From: an uncultured Acinetobacter sp.
Lineage (GTDB): Bacteria; Pseudomonadota; Gammaproteobacteria; Pseudomonadales; Moraxellaceae
Direction: 5' to 3'
DNA: 9,601 nucleotides
NCBI GenBank assembly: GCA_900771065.1
Contig: CAAGMP010000141.1
Coordinates: 1 to 9,601, forward strand
In this document: in pieces, positions 1 to 8,000 of the stretch
How positions within the stretch are numbered: position 1 is the stretch's first letter
How the letters are laid out: the number at the start of each line of letters is the position of its first letter
Notes under the pieces: model-generated
What the model saw: the letters and a program-made list of their open reading frames with translations, nothing else
The model's database searches: none
Told to the model about the DNA's origin: nothing
Made by a program: the position numbers and the translations under genes

Positions 1-194
1 ACTGTTGTGGTGGTATCTTCTAAAATATCATGTAAAACAGCAACAATTTGAGCTTGTTCTGAGTCTAATTTTTGCATGACACGTAAAGGGTGTAAAATAT
101 AGTCTTGACCTGCTTTATCATATTGTCCGTCATGTCTTTGTGTTGCAAGATCAATTGCTTTGGCTAAAGTAGAAATTTTTAACTCCTTATTCAT
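1..194 (-). CDS. HD-domain protein, RelA/SpoT hydrolase-like (MESH1-type), N-terminal part
   Basis: The frame opens at ATG 194-192 and leaves the window after 64 codons. It shows the start of a RelA/SpoT-type HD phosphohydrolase domain. A stretch reading RHDGQYDKAG (residues 20-29) precedes YILHP (H35), and LHDILED (H55, D56, E59, D60) gives the HD...ED signature. By family knowledge H35, H55 and D56 would bind the catalytic metal. Small stand-alone members of this family hydrolyse (p)ppGpp or related nucleotides. The basic residue usual after the GQ of the RelA/SpoT guanine pocket is an Asp here (D26), so ppGpp as substrate is not certain. The ATG overlaps the stop of the upstream hydrolase gene by 8 bp, which suggests translational coupling. 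A strong AAGGAG lies inside codons 3-4 and points to an ATT at 176-174 as a possible real start, which would give the N-terminus (M)STLAKAI. The family call is firm; the start and substrate are not. Confidence 0.82.
   Translation of the reverse strand, partial: MNKELKISTLAKAIDLATQRHDGQYDKAGQDYILHPLRVMQKLDSEQAQIVAVLHDILEDTTTT
183..188 (-). promoter_or_regulatory. Strong Shine-Dalgarno overlapping the hydrolase stop codon
   Basis: On the minus strand AAGGAG overlaps the TAA stop of the lipoprotein hydrolase. It lies six bases before an in-frame ATT (176-174) and downstream of the ATG at 194. It therefore cannot serve that ATG, whose own upstream sequence (GAAACATCAA) holds no good ribosome-binding site. 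It either marks an ATT start for the HD gene or is a chance purine run. Confidence 0.5.
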
Positions 195-2259
195 TTGATG
201 TTTCATGTAATGTGGTTGTTATTTTAGATAAATTGGGATTGGGTGTAAAAATGCCCAATTCTTGTAAATGTTGCCTTAAAATACGACGTAATTCAATTAC
301 TGCTTGAGGCGTATCTTGAATAGAATGTCCACCTTGAATAATTTTTTCTGAAACTGCACCTGTTAAATGTGAACTTTGGTAAGGAACAATGCCATCGCTC
401 ATTAAATTAGGGTCTGTGCTATTGGTATTATTACCAATTAAACTGTGATATTTCACCTTTTCAATTGGCATAACATCAGACGTTAAATCAATAAAAGCGG
501 AATTTTTACTTAAATCGCTTGGACCATTTTGAATTAAACTTTGCTTAATTTCATTACCAAATTCACCAATTTCAATTTCTCCTTGTAAAGTGTCTGTAAA
601 TGTGGTGACAAAAGCAACAGGCAGTTTAATAATGCGACGTGCTGCCAAAGTAAACCAACGGTCTGCATAGGCTGTACCACGATGCGGAGTGGATAAAAAA
701 ATAGCTCGGCTAAAATGAGGAATTGGCTCAATTTGCACACGTGCTTTTAATAATGAATCTTGTTGAAATTTCGCATGATTTTGCTTATTCATTTTTTTCA
801 TTGCCGTTTCAGTTAAATCGGCACGGCTAACAAAAAGGCGGCTGAGTAACCCACCCATACTATGTCCAATCACCACTGCATCATTTTGTGCTGAATCATT
901 TTTACCAACTAAGTCAAATGTTTGATTAATAATGGCTTTCACTTGGTAGGTGCTTTCAAAAATCGGCATATTGGTCGAGTAAAAAACTTGCCAAACTTGA
1001 TAATGATCGCGTAAAACTGAATCTGCCATAATATCATTGGTTAAACGCGCCCAAGTTTCAGGACTACTGGCTAAACCATGTACCAAAACAATCACTTTTT
1101 TATTTGGATTGTAGGGTTCTAACATAAATAAATGTGGCATAGTTAAATGATCAGTTCGATCAATTAAAGTCAAATATGCTGCTTTATTTAAATTATTTTC
1201 TGCCAACCACAAACCATAAGGCGCGGAAAAATTAGCAGCAAGCGGGTAGGTCATTTGCTCAATTTTAACGCTATCATGCTTATATGGATTAAAAAAATTA
1301 AGTTCAAAATCACTGCCATTTAAAATATCGAACACAGTTTTCGCTTGTGTAGGTTGTGCGACCACGGTCACGGCTAAATAATGTGCAGTATGAATGTTTG
1401 GATTGACACCTTCAGCATATTGATAATGATAAGGATCTAAAATATATTTGCTTTTATCACTGAGTTTATTTTTATTATTTTCTGTTGTGACCATTAAAAA
1501 TTCTGAGCCAAAACCATCACGACGAATAATGCTACGTAAACCAGAAAATCCCAAATTATACGTTGGCATGAGCGATTGAATTTGGTCTGTTGGTTGCAAT
1601 TGAGAATAATCGTGATTAATCTTATAAATGGTTTTGCCAATTTTAAATTCTTTTAATGATGCATTGATTTCATGCTGTTTTGTATATGCTTGAACAATTT
1701 TTGCAATCGATTGATTATAAAAATCACGGACTTGAACTTGTCGGTTATTGAAAATACGTTCTTTCGGTTCACGTTGCGTATAAAATAAATAAACGTAACT
1801 ATAACGTAAACTTTTATCGAGCATATAAAGTTCTTGTTCAAGACAGTGTTGTTGCTTGTTTTGTTCTTCTTGTTTGGATTTTTCAGTTAAATGCCGCAAA
1901 ATGGTATTACCTTGGCATTCACTCGATTCTTCTAATAGTTTTGCTTTACTCAAATAAATTTCACTTGCCGTTGAAAATAGCATTTCATCTTGAATTTGAT
2001 TTAAATGAATTAATTCAGCGACACAATGATCGGGTTCATCGGTACAGGCTTTCGGGTCATATCCCATTAACGATAACACATTCAAACTGGCTTCACTTAA
2101 ACGCTTACCTGAAAGAATACTGTCACGTTCATTGGTAATGGTGGCAGACAAGGATTGATTTTTGACACTAACTAACTGACAACCCGATAAGAGCAGCAAC
2201 ATTGATACACTAGAAAAACCAATGAATTTCCTAAATTTTCTGTGCATAATTTTTTTCAT
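187..2259 (-). CDS. Large alpha/beta-hydrolase lipoprotein (lipase/esterase-like)
   Basis: This 690-residue protein begins with a type II signal peptide: a basic start, a hydrophobic core and the lipobox LLSGC with Cys27, so a lipid-anchored envelope protein is expected. Residues about 28-385 match no family I recognise. They carry four cysteines (C72, C79, C115, C139), the only ones apart from C27. The C-terminal part is an alpha/beta hydrolase. It has an HG oxyanion motif at H394-G395, a nucleophile elbow GHSMGG with Ser467, an STPHRG segment at 523-528, and likely triad partners Asp622 (SDGIVP) and His645 (GGHS). This layout resembles the PGAP1/DUF676-like and triacylglycerol lipase group; the substrate cannot be read from sequence. 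The gene starts 26 bp beyond a strong terminator and its stop overlaps the HD gene. Its ribosome-binding site is weak, and an alternative Met lies at residue 5. The fold and lipoprotein calls are solid; lipid versus other ester substrate is open. Confidence 0.88.
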   Translation of the reverse strand: MKKIMHRKFRKFIGFSSVSMLLLLSGCQLVSVKNQSLSATITNERDSILSGKRLSEASLNVLSLMGYDPKACTDEPDHCVAELIHLNQIQDEMLFSTASEIYLSKAKLLEESSECQGNTILRHLTEKSKQEEQNKQQHCLEQELYMLDKSLRYSYVYLFYTQREPKERIFNNRQVQVRDFYNQSIAKIVQAYTKQHEINASLKEFKIGKTIYKINHDYSQLQPTDQIQSLMPTYNLGFSGLRSIIRRDGFGSEFLMVTTENNKNKLSDKSKYILDPYHYQYAEGVNPNIHTAHYLAVTVVAQPTQAKTVFDILNGSDFELNFFNPYKHDSVKIEQMTYPLAANFSAPYGLWLAENNLNKAAYLTLIDRTDHLTMPHLFMLEPYNPNKKVIVLVHGLASSPETWARLTNDIMADSVLRDHYQVWQVFYSTNMPIFESTYQVKAIINQTFDLVGKNDSAQNDAVVIGHSMGGLLSRLFVSRADLTETAMKKMNKQNHAKFQQDSLLKARVQIEPIPHFSRAIFLSTPHRGTAYADRWFTLAARRIIKLPVAFVTTFTDTLQGEIEIGEFGNEIKQSLIQNGPSDLSKNSAFIDLTSDVMPIEKVKYHSLIGNNTNSTDPNLMSDGIVPYQSSHLTGAVSEKIIQGGHSIQDTPQAVIELRRILRQHLQELGIFTPNPNLSKITTTLHETSNE

Positions 2260-2285
2260 ATTTTATCTTTTGTTTTAATGTAGCG

Positions 2286-2315
2286 AAAAAAAAGACCTAA
2301 ATCAGGTCTTTTTTT
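2286..2315 (-). terminator. Rho-independent terminator after the TPR lipoprotein gene
   Basis: A perfect inverted repeat with a GACCT/AGGTC core extended by A/T runs surrounds a 5-nt loop. On the minus strand the stem is followed by eight Ts. It starts 15 bp after the stop of the TPR-like lipoprotein gene. The A-run on the other side makes it symmetrical, so it could work in either direction, but only minus-strand genes flank it. Confidence 0.87.
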
Positions 2316-2330
2316 ATAAAAAAGTGTGAT

Positions 2331-3239
2331 TTATTTTTTCGGTGTGGTCAGTTGCCAAACATTCCAACGACCTTGGCTTTGAATTTCTTTAATTAGACGA
2401 TCAGTCACTTCGGCTTCCGTTGGATATTTTAGTTTGTAGTTATTTAAAAGTTGTAACGCATTTTTACGTTGATCTAACCACAAATAATTGTTCACCGCAG
2501 CCAAGTAAGCTTCTTGAACATTGCCACTCATTGCTGCATTTAAATAAGGAATGGCTTCGCGTTGACCACCGCCTTCAGACAAAGCAAAACCAAACCAAAA
2601 GTTGGTTTCAGGGTCAGTTTTATTAATTTTTAAAATACGTTGTGCATAACCCAATGATTTTGTGGTATATGATGAACCTAAATCTAAATTACGTCCCATA
2701 ACACTTGCTTTAAATGCACGCACTAAAATATCTAATGAGGCATTTGGATTGGCAGCTAAAACATCAAGTTGTTGGCTAACTTGCTTTAATTTGTTGGAAT
2801 AACCACGACGTTCTTGGCGGTCTGCAAATTGTGGCGGATAGTGACGCGCTTTACCTTCTAATGTATGTAAAAAGTCATCAATTTGTGTGACATCTAATTC
2901 ATTTTTTTCCGCCATCACAGCATATTTCATGCTGCGTGTATTTGAATTAATGGTTGGAATAATCAATAAATTTTTGTTTAAAACAATATTTTGACTTGGG
3001 TTGTTCGGGTCAGCAATGGTTTTGGCAACAACAGGTTGCGCAGCTGCTTTTTGCAAATGTAACTCAAAATCTGACGGGAGATTATAGTTATTTGGATTTA
3101 AAGCATAAAACGGAGCGGAAGCATTGGGTTCTGCAAAAACAATAGGTTCTTGTGTTTTTTTAGTGACATGTGGCAGCGAATTACACGCAGTGAGTACACT
3201 TGCTGCAATAAGCGTGATAGCCAATGGTTTACTAATCAT
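2331..3239 (-). CDS. TPR-like lipoprotein of unknown function
   Basis: The 302-residue product has a lipoprotein signal peptide with lipobox VLTAC and Cys19, so it is probably anchored to the outer or inner membrane and faces the periplasm. Residues about 20-100 are low in predicted helix and rich in Asn, Pro and Ala. From about 110 on the protein is helical. Residues about 188-270 look like two or three tetratricopeptide-type helical pairs: YAQRILKINKTDPETNFWFG, then a stretch with REAIPYLNAAM, then NALQLLNNYKLKYP. Such repeats usually mediate protein contacts; no catalytic motif is visible. The ATG is preceded by a modest GGA eight bases upstream. The gene lies 102 bp after cysE and ends just before a strong terminator, so it may be the last cistron of the dnaE-trmJ-cysE unit, be transcribed from its own promoter, or both. 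I do not recognise a named gene. Confidence 0.85.
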   Translation of the reverse strand: MISKPLAITLIAASVLTACNSLPHVTKKTQEPIVFAEPNASAPFYALNPNNYNLPSDFELHLQKAAAQPVVAKTIADPNNPSQNIVLNKNLLIIPTINSNTRSMKYAVMAEKNELDVTQIDDFLHTLEGKARHYPPQFADRQERRGYSNKLKQVSQQLDVLAANPNASLDILVRAFKASVMGRNLDLGSSYTTKSLGYAQRILKINKTDPETNFWFGFALSEGGGQREAIPYLNAAMSGNVQEAYLAAVNNYLWLDQRKNALQLLNNYKLKYPTEAEVTDRLIKEIQSQGRWNVWQLTTPKK

Positions 3240-3279
3240 ATGAATATTCCATCTAATTTATTTTCATCACAATTTTGTT

Positions 3280-3321
3280 AGGCAGTCTAAGAAGTACGAA
3301 GTAAACATTCAAGTACTGCCT
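3280..3321. repeat. Inverted repeat between cysE and the lipoprotein gene
   Basis: Two 7-bp arms, AGGCAGT (3280-3286) and ACTGCCT (3315-3321), are exact inverse complements around a 28-nt spacer. No T-run follows on the minus strand, so this is not a standard terminator. One arm overlaps the proposed -10 element of the lipoprotein promoter, so an operator or an mRNA stem-loop after cysE are both possible. Arms this short also occur by chance. Confidence 0.35.
3284..3312 (-). promoter_or_regulatory. Possible sigma-70 promoter for the TPR lipoprotein gene
   Basis: On the minus strand TTGAAT (3312-3307) is followed, after exactly 17 bases, by TAGACT (3289-3284); each matches consensus at four of six positions. 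Transcription would begin near 3277 and give a leader of about 38 bases. The match is only fair in an AT-rich gap, so this is a suggestion. Confidence 0.28.
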
Positions 3322-3341
3322 TGTTACAATTCAGATATGAT

Positions 3342-4160
3342 TTATTTCGCTTTCGATTGTTGGCTATAATTTTCGCATTCACGTCGTACATCTTCGATAA
3401 TTTTCAATTCATCTTCGCTTAATGGTTGATCATCAAGTTGTTTCTCTTTATTGAATGTTGGGTCAAGTAAAGAAAGACGTTTGCATAATAAATTAATTCG
3501 TTTTTCATTGTGTTGTAAACGATCAAGTAAAACCACTAAGCCATCTAAAATCGGATCATTTTGATTTTGCGTCGCAGCATAAGGCTCAAAACCAATGCTT
3601 TGAGCATAGTCTTTACGTTTTTCTGCTAAATCATTTTCTTTCGGTTGATCTTTAGTAATAAAACGTGCAGCTTGTCCCACAGCGGTTGTATTCGCAGGCA
3701 CTTCCTTCGTTACTACAGCATTTGAACCAATTTTAGCATTTTTGCCTACGGTAAATGGACCTAAAATTTTAGCACCTGCACCCACCACCACACCGTCTTC
3801 TAAAGTGGGGTGACGTTTGCCTTTGTTCCATGTTGTGCCGCCTAAAGTGACACCATGATATAAAGTCACATCATCGCCAATTTCTGCGGTTTCACCAATC
3901 ACGACGCCCATACCATGATCGATAAAAAAACGTTTACCAATTTTTGCACCAGGATGAATTTCGATTCCTGTAGCAAAACGGCTAAACGAAGACAATAATC
4001 TTGCAGGAGTTTTGCAATCTTTTTTCCATAATTCATGGGCAACACGATGCATCATAAGTGCATGAATGCCCGGATAAGTGGTTAAAACTTCAAACGTATT
4101 TCGTGCAGCAGGATCGCGCGCGAAGACAGCTTGTATATCTTCCTTGAGCTGTTTAAGCAT
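3342..4160 (-). CDS. cysE: Serine O-acetyltransferase
   Basis: CysE makes O-acetylserine from serine and acetyl-CoA, the first step of cysteine synthesis, in the cytoplasm. I place the start at ATG 4160, giving 272 residues. MLKQLKEDI fits the family N-terminus, and GAGGA sits eight bases upstream; the ATG at 4175 would add five residues and coincides with that site. The left-handed beta-helix of hexapeptide repeats covers about 65-165. Catalytic His82 lies in DHGMG with Asp81, HGVTLGGT follows, and RHP (His117) marks the acetyl-CoA loop. The position of the E. coli catalytic Asp143 is Glu67 (GIEIHPGA), as in the Bacillus-type short enzymes. The N-terminal domain is short. About 100 residues follow the helix and include a likely coiled coil (about 204-232). 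The protein ends in QSKAK, without the terminal Ile that inserts into CysK in the classical cysteine synthase complex. The start overlaps trmJ by 8 bp, so coupled translation is likely. Confidence 0.95.
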   Translation of the reverse strand: MLKQLKEDIQAVFARDPAARNTFEVLTTYPGIHALMMHRVAHELWKKDCKTPARLLSSFSRFATGIEIHPGAKIGKRFFIDHGMGVVIGETAEIGDDVTLYHGVTLGGTTWNKGKRHPTLEDGVVVGAGAKILGPFTVGKNAKIGSNAVVTKEVPANTTAVGQAARFITKDQPKENDLAEKRKDYAQSIGFEPYAATQNQNDPILDGLVVLLDRLQHNEKRINLLCKRLSLLDPTFNKEKQLDDQPLSEDELKIIEDVRRECENYSQQSKAK

Positions 4161-4998
4161 GATTTTGATCCTCATGAGTTGATGATGATTTTTGCCATGT
4201 TCCGTTATTTAAGGCTTGTACTCGTGTAAAAATACCACGTAATAAATGATATTCCATCCGATCTAATTGCATTCTGCCAAATAAACGACGCAAACGTAAC
4301 GGCAGTAAACGTGGATTTTGCGGATCCATAAATTCAATTTCTGCTAACATTTTTTCTAAATGTGGATAAAACTGTTCCATTTGTGCGTGTGTGACTAATG
4401 GTTCATCCCATTGCATGTGCTCAGTTTCAGTTACTGCCATTTTATCATGCGTATTTTCTGCAATTTGAGCATAAGATGCGGCTGCCATGCGCATTTCGTA
4501 ACAAATAATTTGAATGGCTTGCGCGACATTGAGCACGCCATATTGTTCATTGACAGGAATTGTCACGTGATAATTGGCTAAAGCCAATTCTTCATTGGTT
4601 AAGCCCCGATCTTCACGACCAAAAATTACCGCAATATTTTGCTGTTTTTCGACAACCGCCTTTAAAGATAACTCTGCCGCAGGGCGAACATCAAGCAAAG
4701 GCCAAGGAATGGTGCGCGTTCGTGCACTTGTACCAAAAACAATGTGACAATCTGCTAATGCTTCTTCAAGTGTTGCGACAATTTGAATTTGTTCAATTAA
4801 ATCACTTGCACCTGCGGCTAGCGCTTCAATATCAGGATGTGGATAGGTTTTTGGTGCAACTAAAACCAACTTCGATAAACCCATCGTTTTCATTGCACGT
4901 AAAGCACTGCCAATATTGGCAGGTAAGGTCGTATTGACCATAACAATACGAATTTGGGAGAGATGCGTTAAAATCGCATCATTGTCAACATGACTCAT
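4153..4998 (-). CDS. trmJ: tRNA (cytidine/uridine-32-2'-O)-methyltransferase TrmJ
   Basis: TrmJ is a SPOUT-class enzyme that uses S-adenosylmethionine to methylate the ribose of residue 32 in the anticodon loop of certain tRNAs. The 281 residues show the family marks in order: IRIVMVNTTLPANIGSALRA at 16-35 with the Asn and Arg of motif 1, FGREDRGLTNEEL at 126-138 (motif 2), and IPVNEQYGVLNVAQAIQI at 147-164 (motif 3, the trefoil knot that binds the cofactor). The C-terminal part (about 175-281) is helical, as in TrmJ, and its length agrees with the family. The ATG has a modest GGA six bases upstream and lies 16 bp after the dnaE stop with no terminator between, so cotranscription with dnaE is likely. 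The last codons and the cysE start overlap. Another SpoU-type RNA ribose methyltransferase is the only realistic alternative. Confidence 0.93.
   Translation of the reverse strand: MSHVDNDAILTHLSQIRIVMVNTTLPANIGSALRAMKTMGLSKLVLVAPKTYPHPDIEALAAGASDLIEQIQIVATLEEALADCHIVFGTSARTRTIPWPLLDVRPAAELSLKAVVEKQQNIAVIFGREDRGLTNEELALANYHVTIPVNEQYGVLNVAQAIQIICYEMRMAAASYAQIAENTHDKMAVTETEHMQWDEPLVTHAQMEQFYPHLEKMLAEIEFMDPQNPRLLPLRLRRLFGRMQLDRMEYHLLRGIFTRVQALNNGTWQKSSSTHEDQNHA
4169..4173 (-). promoter_or_regulatory. cysE: Ribosome-binding site that fixes the cysE start
   Basis: GAGGA inside the last codons of trmJ lies eight bases before ATG 4160. It coincides with the first codons of the longer alternative frame beginning at 4175, so the shorter start is preferred. 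Confidence 0.7.
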
Positions 4999-5014
4999 AT
5001 TTATTCCAAATGAA

Positions 5015-8000
5015 TTATGAATATTGATCTACTTCAGCATGATACAAGTCCATCGCATCATCCATGCTCATTTGTGGCGTAGATTTTAATTCGGGTTGTA
5101 CCGATTTTACCGCTTTTGATTTAACTTGATAAACAATTCGAATGGCTTCTTGACCAAAATAATCGCGTAATGCACGTAAAAGTGCATCTAAAGGTGCAAC
5201 ATTCCATTTTTGATCTAAATGCAATTGGCAACTTGCATAAGCAAAATCCAATTTTAAAATAATAGGAATATGTTTGCTCGATTCAATATTGATAAATGGC
5301 ATTAAAATTGGCTTTAAATCTTGACTCAAATTATTGTGCATACATTCAGCAGGAACGGCAATTTCAATACAATGTGCACGTTTTTGGCGAATTTCATTGA
5401 GGCTAAATGCTTTTGTTAAACGCGCCATTGGACGTTCAAAGCCTTCACGTTCATAAATTTCACCTTCAATGACAATCACTTCATCAAGTTGAATCACTTC
5501 TTTAAAACGTTGAAAACGATCATGATTACTTGAAATTTCTAAACGTGCTGTTCCATCATCTAAAGTGATCATCACCCGATTTGGAAAATGTGCAATATCG
5601 ACCACCAAGCCTGCAAAAACGGTGGTGACACCGCGTCGTGTTGGAGTAAGTTGATTGAGTTTTTGTGAAATAAAAGATTTTAATTCCGTGCGATAAACAT
5701 CAATTGGATGACCTGTCAAATACAGACCTAATGTGTCTTTTTCGCCTTTAAGTCGAACTTCATCTGACCATGGTTTAACAGGTTGTGCAGGTTGGCGTTG
5801 CACTTCTTCAACTTCGCCAAATAAATCCATAATACCTGTTTCACGGTTAGCGCGTGCTTGTTCCGCTGCTTGAACTGCTTCAGGTAGTTGTGCCATTAAA
5901 TTGGAACGCTCAATGCCTAAACAATCTAATGCACCTGAACGAATGAGCGCCTCTAAAGTTCGTTTATTAATTTTCTTTAAATCAATTCGATGGCAAAAAT
6001 CAAATAAATCTTTATAGTGACCGTATTTTTGTCGTGACTCAATGACCGACTGCATAGCTTGTTCGCCCACGCCTTTAATTGCACCTAAACCATATACAAT
6101 GGTTTTTTCATCACTAGCATGAAAATGGTACAAAGACATATTAACCGATGGCGGTAAAACCGTTAAATCATTGTTACGGCAATCATCAATTAAAAACACA
6201 ATACTATCGGTATTTTGCATTTCCGATGATAAAACCGCAGCTAAAAACTCAGCAGGATAATGTGCTTTTAACCAAGCGGTTTGATAAGCGACTAAAGCAT
6301 ATGCAGCAGCATGTGATTTGTTGAAACCATAGCCCGCAAATTTTTCCATATAGTCAAAAATATGATTTGCTGTGCTTTCATCAATTTGTTTTTTGGCTGC
6401 ACCTTCAATAAAAATTTGCCGTTGCTTCACCATTTCTTCGGGTTTTTTCTTACCCATAGCACGACGTAGTAAATCTGCACCGCCTAAGCTATAGCCTGCA
6501 CAATATTGTGCAGCTTGCATCACCTGTTCTTGGTACACCATAATGCCATAAGTTGGTTCAAGTACGCCTTCAAGTAAAGGATGCAAATATTCAAACTGAC
6601 CGCCGTGCATACGGTGAATAAAGTCAGGAATCAGATCCATTGGACCGGGACGATATAGTGAAACAAAGGCAATAATTTCTTCAAACTTACTTGGACGGGC
6701 TTCTTTGAGCATTTTTTTCATGCCCACCGATTCAAATTGAAAAACTGCCGTAGTGTTGGCATTGGCAAACACTTGATAGGCTGCTTTGTCATCCAACGGA
6801 ATATACGTAATATCTAATGGTTTTTCACTTTGAATACGTTGATTAATATGTTTAATCGCATCTTCAATCACGGTTAAGTTACGCAACCCTAAAAAGTCGA
6901 ATTTGACTAAACCTGCCGATTCCACATCATCTTTATCGTATTGCGCTACACGGTTTGTACCGTCTGCATCGCACATGACGGCTGAAAAATCTGTAATTTT
7001 CGTTGGCGCAATTACCACGCCCCCAGCATGTTTACCTGTATTTCGAACAATTCCTTCGAGTTTTAATGCCATTTCCCAAATTTCAGAAGCATCGTCAAAA
7101 TCAGGATTAGAAGGGTTGGTAATAATATCTTTGAGTTGTGGTTCGGCTTCAAGGGCGGCTTTTAAATCTAAACCTAATGGTTTTGTTGGAATCATTTTGG
7201 AAATACGATCCGCCAAACCATAAGACTTACCTAAAACACGTGCCACATCACGAATTGCACCTTTTGCCGCCATAGTACCGAAAGTGGCAATTTGAGAAAC
7301 AGCTTCACGGCCATAACGTTGTGCAACGTAATCAATCACTTTATCGCGACCTGCAATACAAAAGTCAACGTCAAAATCGGGCATAGAAACCCGTTCAGGA
7401 TTTAAGAAACGTTCAAAAAGTAATTCATAACGAAGCGGATCAAGGTCAGTAATTTTTAAACTATAAGCCACGAGTGAGCCTGCACCCGAGCCACGTCCGG
7501 GACCAACAGGAACACCATTATTTTTTGACCACTGAATGAAATCCATGACAATTAAAAAATAACCGGGAAAACCCATATTATTAATAATTTCAATTTCATA
7601 TTTTAGTCGTTCATCATAAGGTTTTCTAATTTCCGCCCAATCATCGCCTCGTTTTTCAACAGGGTAAAGGAAATTTAACCGTTCTTCTAAACCTTGCTCA
7701 GATAAATGAGCAAAGAACGTATCAATGGTATGACCTTCAGGAATAGGATAATCAGGTAAAAAATATTTACCTAGCTGTAAAGTGACATTACAACGTTTGG
7801 CAATGTGATAAGTATTTTCAATTGCGCTCGGAATATCGGCAAATAATGCCGTCATTTCGGCTGAAGTTTTAAAGTATTGTGCCGCACTGAAACTTTTTGG
7901 ACGACGGTTATCGCCTAAAACATAGCCATCTGCAATGCAAACTCGTGCTTCATGTGCTTCAAAATCATCTTCAGTTAAAAAATGCACATCGTTATGCGCG

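Noticed and set aside
4560..4937. Plus-strand 125-codon open frame inside trmJ
   Set aside because: It lies wholly antisense to a well-supported trmJ, and its composition is what the reverse of that coding sequence would give.
6903..7223. Plus-strand 106-codon open frame inside dnaE
   Set aside because: It is antisense to the conserved polymerase core, with no start signal or recognisable domain.
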